Shown in pieces: positions 35,128-44,015 of a stretch of DNA of 64,000 nt; position 1 is the stretch's first letter; the number at the start of each line of letters is the position of its first letter. The stretch lies in assembly GCF_002006345.1 (NCBI RefSeq), contig NZ_LZZM01000153.1, positions 62,001 to 126,000 on the forward strand. The letters run 5' to 3'. Source of the stretch: Clostridium puniceum. Its GTDB lineage: Bacteria > Bacillota > Clostridia > Clostridiales > Clostridiaceae. The notes below the pieces were generated by a model. That model made no database searches. It saw nothing but the letters and a program-made list of their open reading frames with translations, and was not told the origin of the DNA. Position numbers and translations under genes: made by a program.

Positions 35128-37137
35128 ATGAGAAACAAATATCCAAATCTTTTATCATCGATTAGTATAAATGGAATGACATTAAGGAATAGAACAGTTA
35201 TGCCACCTATTGGAAGTAACTTTGCAACGGTTAGTGCAGAAGTATCAGAAGAGATGATTAAGTATTATGAGTTGAGAGCAAAAGGTGGTACAGGACTTAT
35301 TATTGTAGAAAATGCTTGCGTTGATTATCCTATGGGAACCAATGGAACAAAACAATGTAGAATTGATGATAATCAGTTTGTACCTGGATTTTACACATTA
35401 GTTGAAAGACTACATGCTTACGGAGCAATGGCTTCTGTTCAGCTTAACCATGCGGGAGCATCAGCATATGCAGCAAGATTAAATGGAGCACAAGCAGTTT
35501 CAGCATCAAACATTCCATCCAAAACAGGTGGAGCTATTCCAAGACCATTGACTCCAGAAGAAATGGAGGTTATTGCTAAAAAATATGGAGAAGCTGCAGT
35601 AAGAGCGCAGTTAGCAGGATTTGACTCAGTTGAAATTCATGCTGGACATTCATATCTTTTAAATCAGTTCCTTTCACCTTTGTTTAATAACAGAAAAGAT
35701 GAATTTGGTGGAAGTGCTGAAAACAGAGCGCGATTCCCAAGAATGGTTATAGATGCAGTAAGAGAAGCTGTTGGACCTAGATTCCCAATTTCAATGAGAA
35801 TAAGTGCTGATGATATGATTAAAGGTGGAAATACCCTTGAAGATTCTCTTGAACTACTTGAATACTTACAAGAAAAAATTGATTTTCTGAATATTTCTGT
35901 AGGACAAAATGACAATTTATACTTACAACATGACAAGATGAGCCTTCCAGAAGGATGGAGAAGCTATATGGCTAAGGCTGTAAAAGAAAAATTCAATAAG
36001 CCAGTAATTACTTCTGGAAATTTCCGTTCGCCAGAGGTCTGCGAAGAAACAATAGCAGTGGGCGACGCAGATCTTATTGCTATGGGTAGAGGTTTAATTG
36101 CAGAACCATACTGGGCTAATAAAGTTGCTAATGGCGAGGAACACCTTCTTAGAAGATGTATTTCTTGTAATATAGGATGCGCAGATCATCGTTTAGCAAA
36201 ATCACAACCAATACGCTGCACAATCAATCCAGACCTTTTATTTGAAGATGCGTATAAAGAGAAACAAGTAAAGAAAACTGTTAATGTAGTAGTTATAGGT
36301 GGAGGTACTGCTGGATTAGAAGCTGCATGTTCTGCTGCAGAAGTTGGATGTAATGTAACATTATTTGAAGAGAAAGATAGATTGGGTGGATTAGCTTGGA
36401 TGATAGGAACAGTACCTGCAAAGGGAAGAATCCATTATTTCGTAGAATATTTAGAGGATAGAGTAAAAGAACTTCCGAACTTAACTATAAAACTTAACAC
36501 GAAAGCTACAAAGGAAGCAATAGAGGCAGTAAATCCTGATCTTATAGTAAATGCAACAGGTTCAAAACCACTTCTCCCTCCAATTCCAGGATTATTGGAT
36601 AATGTAGATAAGGAAGGTGGAAAAATTAAATCAACATTTGGTTTCATTGAAAATATGGATGCTTTTGTCAAAGAAGATTGCTCTGGTAAAAAGGTTGTAG
36701 TAGTAGGTGGTGGAGCAGTAGGTCTTGATGTTGTAGAATTTTTTGCTGAAAAAGGTGCAGATATTTCAGATATTGAAATGATGCCTATAATAGGAAAGGA
36801 CCTTGATACTAATACAAAACTTGATGTATATCACATGATGAAGGAAAATAATGTTAAGCAGCTTACAGGAACTGCACTTCAAGTTGTAAATGAAAGTTCA
36901 TTTACAGTAAAGAATTCTGATGGTAGTATTGAAGATATAGACTTTGATTATGGATTTGTATGTCTTGGAATGAGAGCGGAAATATCTGAATTATCTAAAG
37001 TTCAAGAATATGCTGAAGAAAAAAATGTAAAACTTCTTAATATAGGAGATAGTGTAAGAGCAAGAAGGATAATATCAGGTACAGAAGAAGGTAGAAATGT
37101 ATTAAAAACATTAGAAGTAATGGGTGCTTTTAGATAA
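35128..37137 (+). CDS. Fe-S flavin enoate reductase-like enzyme 1 (2,4-dienoyl-CoA reductase family)
   Basis: 669 residues from ATG 35128, which has AGGAGG just upstream; an earlier in-frame ATG at 35062 has no such site. About 1-330 is an OYE-type FMN barrel (LRNRTVMPPIGSNFA, VQLNHAG, VEIHAGHSYLLNQFLSP). A 4Fe-4S cluster is bound by C344-x2-C347-x3-C351-x12-C364. The rest is a FAD/NAD(P)H domain (VVVIGGGTAGLEAACSAAEV and VVVVGGGAVGLDVVEFFAEKG). Such enzymes reduce activated C=C bonds with NAD(P)H. It lies next to LysR 1. Substrate unknown; a cyclohexene-type acid from the shikimate route is an attractive guess. Confidence 0.88.
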   Translation: MRNKYPNLLSSISINGMTLRNRTVMPPIGSNFATVSAEVSEEMIKYYELRAKGGTGLIIVENACVDYPMGTNGTKQCRIDDNQFVPGFYTLVERLHAYGAMASVQLNHAGASAYAARLNGAQAVSASNIPSKTGGAIPRPLTPEEMEVIAKKYGEAAVRAQLAGFDSVEIHAGHSYLLNQFLSPLFNNRKDEFGGSAENRARFPRMVIDAVREAVGPRFPISMRISADDMIKGGNTLEDSLELLEYLQEKIDFLNISVGQNDNLYLQHDKMSLPEGWRSYMAKAVKEKFNKPVITSGNFRSPEVCEETIAVGDADLIAMGRGLIAEPYWANKVANGEEHLLRRCISCNIGCADHRLAKSQPIRCTINPDLLFEDAYKEKQVKKTVNVVVIGGGTAGLEAACSAAEVGCNVTLFEEKDRLGGLAWMIGTVPAKGRIHYFVEYLEDRVKELPNLTIKLNTKATKEAIEAVNPDLIVNATGSKPLLPPIPGLLDNVDKEGGKIKSTFGFIENMDAFVKEDCSGKKVVVVGGGAVGLDVVEFFAEKGADISDIEMMPIIGKDLDTNTKLDVYHMMKENNVKQLTGTALQVVNESSFTVKNSDGSIEDIDFDYGFVCLGMRAEISELSKVQEYAEEKNVKLLNIGDSVRARRIISGTEEGRNVLKTLEVMGAFR

Positions 37138-37156
37138 AGTGAAACTCTGTATATTA

Positions 37157-37189
37157 TGTCACCATTTAATTTAGATGGTGACAATTTTT
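37157..37189 (+). terminator. Intrinsic terminator
   Basis: TGTCACCAT / ATGGTGACA stem followed by ATTTTT. Ends the reductase transcript ahead of the T-box unit. Confidence 0.85.
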
Positions 37190-37253
37190 CTGTGATTTTT
37201 CAAAATTTATAAATTTAATCTATAAATAAAATAAAAAAATCATATAGATAATA

Positions 37254-37282
37254 TTGACAAAAATATAAAAAAAGGATATTAT
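37254..37282 (+). promoter_or_regulatory. Sigma-A promoter of the T-box unit
   Basis: TTGACA (37254-37259), 17 bp, TATTAT (37277-37282). It places the transcript start near 37290, at the 5' edge of the T-box leader. Confidence 0.7.
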
Positions 37283-37299
37283 GATAAAAAGCAAAATAA

Positions 37300-37579
37300 T
37301 TTAAAAGCTATGATTAAGAAGTAGTAAGAAAATAAGAAATTCCTCACAGAAAGCAACCGTTAAATGAGAGGTGCGTGGAAAGATTTTTCAGAATTCATCT
37401 TATAGCTGCCCTTTGAACTGATTTTTCTAAGTAGAAGGCGCCGGGAGCATCCGTTAAAAATGTAGAGTATTTATTTAGATACTTATAGAGTTTTGCAGCG
37501 TGAGTTGTTGATAAAATTAGGTGGTAACACGGTTATAATAAAACCGTCCTTTGAGATTTCAAAGGACGGTTTATTTTTT
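37300..37579 (+). promoter_or_regulatory. T-box leader, specifier UUC (phenylalanine)
   Basis: Hallmarks in order: AGTA-type sequence in the 5' side of stem I (about 37320), CAGAAAGC and GAGGTGCGTGG of the stem I apex, GAA-TTC-ATC with the candidate specifier TTC at 37394-37396, a TGAAC element, the stem II/III word CCGTTA (37451-37456), and the T-box AGGTGGTAACACGG (37519-37532). A terminator, AAACCGTCCTTTGAGATTTC and inverse (37541-37572) with T run, follows. The specifier is preceded by GAA and followed by a purine, as in known leaders. The TGGT of the T-box would pair with a discriminator A, which fits tRNA-Phe. Uncharged tRNA-Phe should therefore allow read-through into the 58-aa gene. 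Confidence 0.85.
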
Positions 37580-37624
37580 ATAAATTACATGAATAAATAA
37601 TAATAGAAGGAGCTGGATTAAAAA

Positions 37625-37801
37625 ATGGAAAATAGTATAGTGAAAATTAAAGTGACAAAAAATGAAAATCTAAAGAATGAGGTTAATAAATATGCTAAAT
37701 GCTTAGGTAGATGCACTATTGAGGATTGTATGAAGTGTCATGAAGTAGAACGAGGATGCCATGAATATTGGGCTATATCATGTAGAGATGCAGCAGTATA
37801 A
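37625..37801 (+). CDS. 58-aa six-cysteine protein under T-box control, unknown
   Basis: ATG 37625 with AAGGAG 12 bases upstream. The product has a lysine/asparagine-rich, helix-prone head (residues 1-25) and a cysteine-rich tail: C26-x3-C30-x4-C35-x2-C38-x6-C45-x7-C53, with His39 and His46 nearby. There is no signal peptide or membrane helix, so a cytoplasmic metal or Fe-S site is more likely than disulfides. It contains no phenylalanine. It is the first gene after the phenylalanine T-box and so should be made when charged tRNA-Phe is scarce. No family is recognised; no radical SAM maturase is next to it, which argues against a modified peptide. Confidence 0.7.
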   Translation: MENSIVKIKVTKNENLKNEVNKYAKCLGRCTIEDCMKCHEVERGCHEYWAISCRDAAV

Positions 37802-37819
37802 TTACTAAAGGAGAAAATA

Positions 37820-37894
37820 ATGGACGACTATTACTTTTTTAGGGAAAGTATTAAAATTAATAGATTATGCATAAAAACTATCACTGTTCTTTAA
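37820..37894 (+). CDS. Possible 24-aa peptide
   Basis: AAAGGAG followed by ATG 37820 gives a 24-codon ORF (MDDYYFFRESIKINRLCIKT and four more residues). Its end overlaps the first arm of the terminator at 37874, so it may be the truncated start of a lost gene. It lies 18 bp after the six-cysteine gene and would be co-expressed. Confidence 0.3.
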   Translation: MDDYYFFRESIKINRLCIKTITVL

Positions 37895-37928
37895 TTATAA
37901 TAAAAATAAGAATTAGTGATAGTTTTTT
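37874..37928. terminator. Intrinsic terminator, probably bidirectional
   Basis: AAAACTATCACT / AGTGATAGTTTT with T run; ends the T-box unit and faces the convergent LysR 2 gene. Confidence 0.8.
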
Positions 37929-37957
37929 GTTTTTATGGACTTCTTATGTTAATTTAA

Positions 37958-38839
37958 TTATATTTGTTTATGTTCAAGAACAAAATTTTTGAAATTTTGA
38001 ACAACAGGTGTCAGGTACTTATCTTTCATTACTGCTAAATAAAAATCTCTTTCAATTATAGGGTTTGTAATTTGAATAATCTTCAAGTTCATGGAATTAA
38101 GCATAGTCATATTAGGACAAATTGCAATACCGAAATTATTAGAAACTAATCCAGCAATTACTTGATCTTCTTCAACTTCATAAGCAATTTTTGGTGTTTT
38201 ACCAATTTTTCTAAAGAGGTCGTCAATTACAGGTCTGAGTCCGCTTTTTTTTGTGAAAAGAATCTGAGGATAGGGGATTGTTTCAGCTAAATCTATTGTG
38301 TCTCGATGGGCAAGAGGATGATCAGTAGGAACAATTAAGACTAAATCTTGTTTGGCAATTGGTATAAACTCAATGCTCTGTTCTTCTTTAATTTTGGAGC
38401 AAAAAGCAAGATCATATTTCTTATTTTTTAGTCCGTCAATAATATCTCCGGTTACTCCAGTATAAAAGTGAAAGTTAATTGATTTTTCTGGATTATTTTG
38501 CAAGAATATTTTCGTAAGAAATGGGACAAAATCTGTTCCTAATGTACGGAGAAAGGCTAAATCTATTCTTCCTTCACCAGTACTTATCATTTTCAAGGTC
38601 CTTATATTTGAATCAAGGAGTTCTAAAGACTTATCCACATCAGATAAAAATATCTTTCCGCATTTTGTTAAAACAACATTTCTTCCTTCTTTTTCAAATA
38701 AAGAAACCCCTAATTCTTTTTCCAATACTGAGATAGCATGACTTAAGCTTGGTTGAGTAATCATTAATTTTTCTGCAGCTTTTGTATAATGTTCTAAATG
38801 TGCTAGAGTTACAAAATAACGTAAATGATATAAATTCAA
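37958..38839 (-). CDS. LysR family regulator 2 (QuiR-like candidate)
   Basis: 293 residues: winged helix (HYTKAAEKLMITQPSLSHAI, SVLEKELGVSLFEKEGRNVV) plus effector domain. It is a close paralogue of LysR 1, sharing long identical stretches in the DNA-binding helix and the effector domain. It is divergent from the TIM-barrel gene at 39238. With an almost identical recognition helix it should bind similar operators, in keeping with the shared upstream block. Ligand inferred as quinate/shikimate or a derivative. Confidence 0.93.
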   Translation of the reverse strand: MNLYHLRYFVTLAHLEHYTKAAEKLMITQPSLSHAISVLEKELGVSLFEKEGRNVVLTKCGKIFLSDVDKSLELLDSNIRTLKMISTGEGRIDLAFLRTLGTDFVPFLTKIFLQNNPEKSINFHFYTGVTGDIIDGLKNKKYDLAFCSKIKEEQSIEFIPIAKQDLVLIVPTDHPLAHRDTIDLAETIPYPQILFTKKSGLRPVIDDLFRKIGKTPKIAYEVEEDQVIAGLVSNNFGIAICPNMTMLNSMNLKIIQITNPIIERDFYLAVMKDKYLTPVVQNFKNFVLEHKQI

Positions 38840-38905
38840 TTTGAAACCTCACCTTTCATAATAAATATATTATGTTGATGATTCAAATTATAGCAGGATA
38901 TATAT

Positions 38906-38976
38906 ATAAAATCTATAGATTGTTAGGAAATTATCAATTTGTTTTTATAGAATTCACATAATATAATTAATATATA
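38906..38976. promoter_or_regulatory. Conserved block upstream of LysR 2
   Basis: Contains AAAATCTATAGAT with the palindrome ATCTATAGAT (38911-38920), AATTTGTTT (38936-38944), ATAGAAT and CATA, in register with the block at 34881-34960. The rest of the 38840-39237 intergenic region holds no gene. Confidence 0.5.
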
Positions 38977-39104
38977 AATTCCAAATAAAATCGATTAAGA
39001 AATTGGATTCAAATTACGTAGAATTAGGAAATCTGCAGATAGAAGTACTGATAAAATAAATGATAATAATCAATAATTACTTAAAATTATAGATAAGATT
39101 GATT

Positions 39105-39116
39105 TTTAACGTTAAA
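39105..39116. promoter_or_regulatory. Perfect 12-bp palindrome TTTAACGTTAAA
   Basis: Lies about 120 bp upstream of the TIM-barrel gene. The core TTAACGTTAA is identical to the operator upstream of the mannoside operon at 52801-52810. It may be a LacI-family site or chance in AT-rich DNA. Confidence 0.3.
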
Positions 39117-39237
39117 TAAATAGCAAGGAACCACTGATAAGATAAACTTTATATTTAGAAAAATTGTTATGTAACTGAATAGTAATGAAAACGAATTCTT
39201 AAATAAATACCAATTTATCTGGTGAAAGGGAGTATAT

Positions 39238-40128
39238 ATGATGAAGAATGAAACTTTAAAAAACACTTTCAAGGAAAAAAATGATAAATGTCCACCACTT
39301 ACAATTAGCTCATGGACATTAGGAGATCAATGTAAATTTGAAGAAAGAGTTAAGGCAGCAAAAGAAGCGGGTTATGATGGAATAGGCCTTCGTGCTGAGA
39401 CATATGTAGATGCATTAAACGAAGGTTTATTCGATTCTGATATTCTTGATATTCTAGAAAAATATAATATGAAAGTTACTGAAGTTGAATACATTACACT
39501 TTGGGCTGAAGATAATCGTTCTTATGAACAAAAATACAAAGAGCAGCTATGCTTCCATATGTGTGAATTATTTGATGTTCAACATATAAACATTGGATTA
39601 ATGGAAAACTACAGTGTAGAACATACTGCACAAAAATTGAAGGAATTATGTCAAAGAGCTGGCAAATACATAATTGGTGTTGAACCAATGCCATACAGCG
39701 GTATTCCAGATATTAAAAAGGGTTGGGCTGTAGTTGAAGGATCTGGATGTGATAACGCTAAGCTTATTCTAGATACATGGCATTGGGTAAGAGCAAATCA
39801 GGCAAATGATGTTAAATTATTGGAAGGTATTCCAGCTGATAAATTTATATCTATCCAAATTAATGATGTTTATGAAAGACCTTACGCAAAATCTATCTTA
39901 AGAGATGAATCAATGCACGATAGACTTGCACCAGGTACTGGAATCAACGTAACAGAAGGGTTTGTTCGCATGATAAAAGAAAAAGGTATTAAACCTGCAT
40001 GTATCGGCGTTGAAGTAATAAGTGATGCTATTTTAGCAAAAGGTGTTGCAGAAGCAGCTAAATACACATTTGATAATACTAAAAAAGTATTGGATAAAGC
40101 ATGGCCAGAAGTATCGCCTGAAAAATAG
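39238..40128 (+). CDS. TIM-barrel sugar-phosphate isomerase-like protein, possible 3-dehydroshikimate dehydratase
   Basis: 296 residues of the xylose-isomerase-like/AP endonuclease 2 fold. LTISSWTLGDQCKFEERVKA opens the barrel, with AAKEAGYDGIGLRAE. Metal ligand positions are visible in GVEPMPYS (Glu), LILDTWHW (Asp, His), SIQINDV and the final GVEVIS (Glu). This family contains bacterial 3-dehydroshikimate dehydratases (AsbF/QuiC type) and many sugar epimerases. Between LysR 2 and the second reductase, and near a YdiB and a type I DHQ dehydratase, a dehydratase forming protocatechuate is the best contextual guess. Overlapping ATGs at 39238 and 39241 follow GGGAG. Confidence 0.75.
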   Translation: MMKNETLKNTFKEKNDKCPPLTISSWTLGDQCKFEERVKAAKEAGYDGIGLRAETYVDALNEGLFDSDILDILEKYNMKVTEVEYITLWAEDNRSYEQKYKEQLCFHMCELFDVQHINIGLMENYSVEHTAQKLKELCQRAGKYIIGVEPMPYSGIPDIKKGWAVVEGSGCDNAKLILDTWHWVRANQANDVKLLEGIPADKFISIQINDVYERPYAKSILRDESMHDRLAPGTGINVTEGFVRMIKEKGIKPACIGVEVISDAILAKGVAEAAKYTFDNTKKVLDKAWPEVSPEK

Positions 40129-40215
40129 TAATAAACGATATTTATTTAGATTTTGAAATAAACAAAAGATAAAATTGCTGTGAATTAAACTAACACTGAA
40201 AGGATGAATTATTGT

Positions 40216-42138
40216 ATGAAATTTAAATCTATGTTTACACCAATAAAAATTGGTCCTATTACGGTTCCAAATCGTTTTGTAGTTCCGCCAATGGGTAACA
40301 ACTTTGCAAATACAGATGGTACTATGAGTGATAGATCGTTAGCTTACTATAAAGAACGTGCAATTGGTGGTTTTGGATTAATAACGTTTGAAGCAACTGT
40401 AGCTTATAAGAAAGCAAAAGGCGGGGCACGTAAGCCATGTTTATTTGATGATAGTACTATAGACAGCTTCAAACGCGTTATAGATGCTTGTCATGAAGAA
40501 GGAGCAAAAATATCTATCCAACTTCAACATGCAGGGCCAGATGGTAATACAAAAACTGCTGGATATCCAATAAATGCTGCTTCGGCAATTCCTTCAAAAT
40601 GTGGAAAGGATACTCCAATCCCTATGCCTACTGAAGAAATCCATGAAGTTATTGAAGCTTTTGGAGATGCAGCAGTACGTGCTAAAAAAGCTGGAGCTGA
40701 TGCAGTAGAAGTTCATTGTGCACATGGATATTTTATTAGTAGTTTTCTTTCGCCAAGAACTAATAAACGTGTAGATGAATTTGGAGGCTGTTTTGAAAAT
40801 AGAATGCGTCTTCCTCGTCTGATTATTGAAAATATTCGTAAAAAATTAGGAGATTCAATAGCAATTATTTGCCGTATAAATAGTTCAGATGAAGTTGAAG
40901 GTGGAATTGATGTCCATGACAGTGCAGCTATAGCAGCTTATTTAGAAGATTGCGGAGTTGATTGTCTTCATGTATCGCGTGCAGTACATATTCGCGATGA
41001 ATATATGTGGGCACCTACAGCAATACATGGAGGATTTAGTGCAGAACTAGTTACAGAAATTAAGCGTGCTGTTAATATACCTGTTATTGCTATTGGACGT
41101 TTTACAGAACCACATTATGCAGAATTATTAGTTCGTCAAGGACGTTGTGATTTAGTAGCATTTGGACGTCAAAGTATAGCAGATCCACATATGCCTAAAA
41201 AAGCGGGAGAAGATCGTTTAAGTGAGATGGCACCATGTATTGCTTGTTTACAAGGTTGTGTTCCATATATGTATAAAGGAGAACCAATAAATTGTCTTGT
41301 TAACCCATTAGTTGGTCGTGAAGCAGAATTAAAATTAGCTGAAAAACCTAAGAAAGTAATAGTAGTTGGTGGCGGAGTTGGTGGAATGCTCGCTGCTTGG
41401 TTATCAGCTTATAGAGGTCACGATGTAACATTGCTTGAAGCAACTGACACACTTGGTGGACAAATGCGTTTAGCTGCTTATCCTCCAGGAAAAGGAGATA
41501 TCACAAATCTTGTACGTAGTTATATTACTAAATGTGAAAAGTACGGCGTAAAAATTAAATTAAATACAAAAGTGACTCCTGAAATTATAGCTAATGAAGC
41601 GCCAGATGTAGCAATCCTAGCTACTGGAGCAATACCACTTGTACTTCCTATTCCAGGAATAGAAGATTCAGGATTAATTCATGCAGTTGATCTTCTTGAT
41701 GGAAGGGAATCATGTGGTAAAAAAGTTCTTGTTGTTGGTGGAGGAATGGTTGGCTGTGAAACAGCAGATTTCTTAGGCGAAATCGGACATGATGTTACTG
41801 TAATTGAGCTTCGTGATGAAGTAGGTGCTGATGTAATTTCAGAACATCGTAAATTATTAATGAAGAATTTTGAAGAATATAAAATTAAAGCTATTACTGA
41901 AGCAAAAGTATCTGGATTTTTTGCAGATGGTGTATCGTACACATCACTAGATGGTGTAGAACATCGTATTGAAGGCTTTGACTCAGTAGTTCTTGCAATG
42001 GGAGCACGTAATTATGACCCATTAAGCGAGAAGGTTAAAGAAATTGTAAAAGAAACTTATGTTATTGGTGATGCGACAAGAGCAAGAAGAGCATTAGATG
42101 CAACAAAAGAAGCTTTAGATGTGGCATTAAGTATATAA
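40216..42138 (+). CDS. Fe-S flavin enoate reductase-like enzyme 2
   Basis: 640 residues from ATG 40216; the ATG at 40204 abuts the AAAGG site and is less likely. Same architecture as enzyme 1: FMN barrel (VPNRFVVPPMGNNFA, IQLQHAGP, VEVHCAHGYFISSFLSP), cluster Cys 341, 344, 348 and 360, then a FAD/NAD(P)H module (VIVVGGGVGGMLAAWLSAYR, VLVVGGGMVGCETADFLGE). It is a diverged paralogue. Two such reductases in one region suggests two successive or alternative C=C reductions of ring compounds, using them as electron sinks. Codons for Arg include many CGT, unlike the AGA-rich neighbours of the biosynthetic cluster, hinting at separate origin. Confidence 0.88.
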   Translation: MKFKSMFTPIKIGPITVPNRFVVPPMGNNFANTDGTMSDRSLAYYKERAIGGFGLITFEATVAYKKAKGGARKPCLFDDSTIDSFKRVIDACHEEGAKISIQLQHAGPDGNTKTAGYPINAASAIPSKCGKDTPIPMPTEEIHEVIEAFGDAAVRAKKAGADAVEVHCAHGYFISSFLSPRTNKRVDEFGGCFENRMRLPRLIIENIRKKLGDSIAIICRINSSDEVEGGIDVHDSAAIAAYLEDCGVDCLHVSRAVHIRDEYMWAPTAIHGGFSAELVTEIKRAVNIPVIAIGRFTEPHYAELLVRQGRCDLVAFGRQSIADPHMPKKAGEDRLSEMAPCIACLQGCVPYMYKGEPINCLVNPLVGREAELKLAEKPKKVIVVGGGVGGMLAAWLSAYRGHDVTLLEATDTLGGQMRLAAYPPGKGDITNLVRSYITKCEKYGVKIKLNTKVTPEIIANEAPDVAILATGAIPLVLPIPGIEDSGLIHAVDLLDGRESCGKKVLVVGGGMVGCETADFLGEIGHDVTVIELRDEVGADVISEHRKLLMKNFEEYKIKAITEAKVSGFFADGVSYTSLDGVEHRIEGFDSVVLAMGARNYDPLSEKVKEIVKETYVIGDATRARRALDATKEALDVALSI

Positions 42139-42205
42139 TTTTCTGCCTAAATTATAATATTATACAATACAGTTGAGTACATTCTTAATAATGAATTTAA
42201 GGATA

Positions 42206-42246
42206 TTAATAATAGGATTGGATTTATGATTCAATCCTATTATTAA
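42206..42246 (+). terminator. Strong hairpin after reductase 2
   Basis: Perfect 15-bp arms TTAATAATAGGATTG / CAATCCTATTATTAA with an 11-base loop; no T run follows, so it may protect the mRNA rather than terminate. Confidence 0.6.
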
Positions 42247-42321
42247 GGTATAATACTCAATTGATTTATTATGGAGTAAAAAGTTAAAAAATTAACGAGA
42301 AAAGCAATGTTAGGTTTATTG

Positions 42322-42342
42322 TCTAGATATATAAAATCTAGA
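42322..42342. promoter_or_regulatory. Inverted repeat TCTAGAT-N7-ATCTAGA
   Basis: A perfect 7-bp inverted repeat upstream of the MFS gene. The right half sits in ATAAAATCTAGAG, close to the ATAAAATCTATAG of the LysR 2 region, so it may be another site of the LysR pair. Confidence 0.4.
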
Positions 42343-42393
42343 GTTAATTAATAAAACATGTTCATCAAATGAAAAATTGGGAGGAGAAAAGAA

Positions 42394-43605
42394 ATGAATA
42401 ATAAAAAATATTATCCAACGGCCCTAGCTTTATATTTTACATACTTTATACACGGTATTGGTGTATCTATCCTTGGACAATACAAACAAAATTTTGCAGG
42501 TGCATGGGGTGCAGACAAATTAGCTAATGGTAGTTTTGATGTAAGTATGGTGCTTGCAGTTACTGCAGCCTTAGGATTAGGTCGTTTAATTACACTTCCT
42601 TTTTCAGGACCTATTTCAGATAAATTCGGAAGAAGAATTTCTGGATTAATAGGTATAGCTTTTTATGTAGCATATTTTGTAGGTATTGCGTTAGCGCCAA
42701 ATATGTATGTTGCTTATGCATTTGCACTACTTGGTGGAGCAGCGAACTCATTTATAGATGTATGTATTGTTCCATCATGTTTAGAAATTTTTGTGGAATC
42801 TGGTAATGCAGCTACTATGTTTACAAAATTTTCAATATCAGTAGGGCAATTTTTACTTCCATTTATGATAGGTTTTGTTGCAGCAAATCAGATGTCATAT
42901 AAAACTATTTTCTTTGTAACTGCTGTATTGCTTATTATAACTGCTGTTCTAATTGCAATTATGCCATTCCCACAAATGAACAGCGGAGCTAAGAATGGAA
43001 ATAATGGGGCTGAAATCAAGCAAGAGAAAATGAAGTTTACAGCAACAAGTATTGCTATTATACTTATCGGATTTACATGTACATCTACATTCCAATTATG
43101 GTTAAACTGTAATCAAGAATTAGGTAAATTATACGGTGTAGCTAATCCAAGCCAAATTCAATCATATTATGCAATAGGATCAATGGCTGCAGTATTAGTA
43201 ACAGCACCGCTTATTAAAAACTTTATTAAACCAGTTAAAATTCTTGTTATTTATCCTGCGATTTCTACACTTATGTTATTAGTTTTATATTTTGTACAAT
43301 CGCCAACAATGGTTTTAGTAGGTGGATTTGTACTTGGATTCGCAGCAGCAGGTGGTGTACTTCAGTTAGCAACAGCAACAGCAAACGCTATATTCCCAAC
43401 AAATAAAGGTAAGATTACTTCTATAGTTATGATTTCATCTAGTGTAGCAAACTATGTTATTTTAAATATTGCTAGCGTGCTTACAAAAAGTGGTGGGGTA
43501 CAAGGACCAAAATATGTACTTTTATTGAATGTAGGAATTACTGTCATTGGTATTTTACTTGCAGTGTTTGTGAACAAACAATTCACAAAAGAAGCAATAC
43601 AATAA
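42394..43605 (+). CDS. MFS transporter, candidate quinate/shikimate importer 1
   Basis: 403 residues, about 12 helices. PFSGPISDKFGRRISGLIG carries the G-x(3)-D-x(2)-G-R-R loop motif of MFS. FALLGGAANSFIDVCIVPSC is shared in style with the MFS protein at 51160. GGGAGGAG precedes the ATG. Its place directly after the reductase and before other shikimate genes suggests uptake of a cyclic polyhydroxy acid. Listeria qui-type clusters also carry MFS genes. Confidence 0.82.
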   Translation: MNNKKYYPTALALYFTYFIHGIGVSILGQYKQNFAGAWGADKLANGSFDVSMVLAVTAALGLGRLITLPFSGPISDKFGRRISGLIGIAFYVAYFVGIALAPNMYVAYAFALLGGAANSFIDVCIVPSCLEIFVESGNAATMFTKFSISVGQFLLPFMIGFVAANQMSYKTIFFVTAVLLIITAVLIAIMPFPQMNSGAKNGNNGAEIKQEKMKFTATSIAIILIGFTCTSTFQLWLNCNQELGKLYGVANPSQIQSYYAIGSMAAVLVTAPLIKNFIKPVKILVIYPAISTLMLLVLYFVQSPTMVLVGGFVLGFAAAGGVLQLATATANAIFPTNKGKITSIVMISSSVANYVILNIASVLTKSGGVQGPKYVLLLNVGITVIGILLAVFVNKQFTKEAIQ

Positions 43606-44015
43606 TAATAAAATAATCCTTCAAATAAATTTAATTGAATTTAATGATAATTGTTTTTAGTTTAAGGTTGAAAGAGAAATGTTAAGTTGCAGACTAGTTG
43701 TTGCATATATTAAATATTTTCATAAAATAGAAAAATTATTTGGAAATTCAATTATCAAAGGTTTGAGTAAAAAGCTTTCATATTTTAATTATGGATAAGA
43801 AGTAAGAACAATCCATTATCTAATTATAATGCGAGGATTATGCGAAGAAATGTAGAGGGGATTAAAAGATTAATATTTAACCTTTATCATATTTCAGTTT
43901 TAATCGTATTACAAAGTAGATATGATGTAAAAAAATATTGCCCAAATATTACAATAAACGCAAAATCTTAAATTAGTAAGGTAATATAGATTTAATTAAA
44001 ATTGGGGGGAGAATA
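43606..44015. other. Intergenic stretch between two MFS genes
   Basis: About 410 bp with stops in all frames. It has TTGCAGACTAGTTGTTGCATATATT near 43685-43710, which contains TTGCAT/ATATA words like the inverted repeats at 5388 and 46410. No gene, terminator or RNA is recognised. Confidence 0.3.

Noticed and set aside
37405-37409. GCT (Ala) or TGC (Cys) as the T-box specifier
   Set aside because: These lie about ten bases past the GAA element. TTC at 37394-37396 directly follows GAA and precedes a purine, as in known leaders; TGGT in the T-box also does not fit tRNA-Cys, which has discriminator U.
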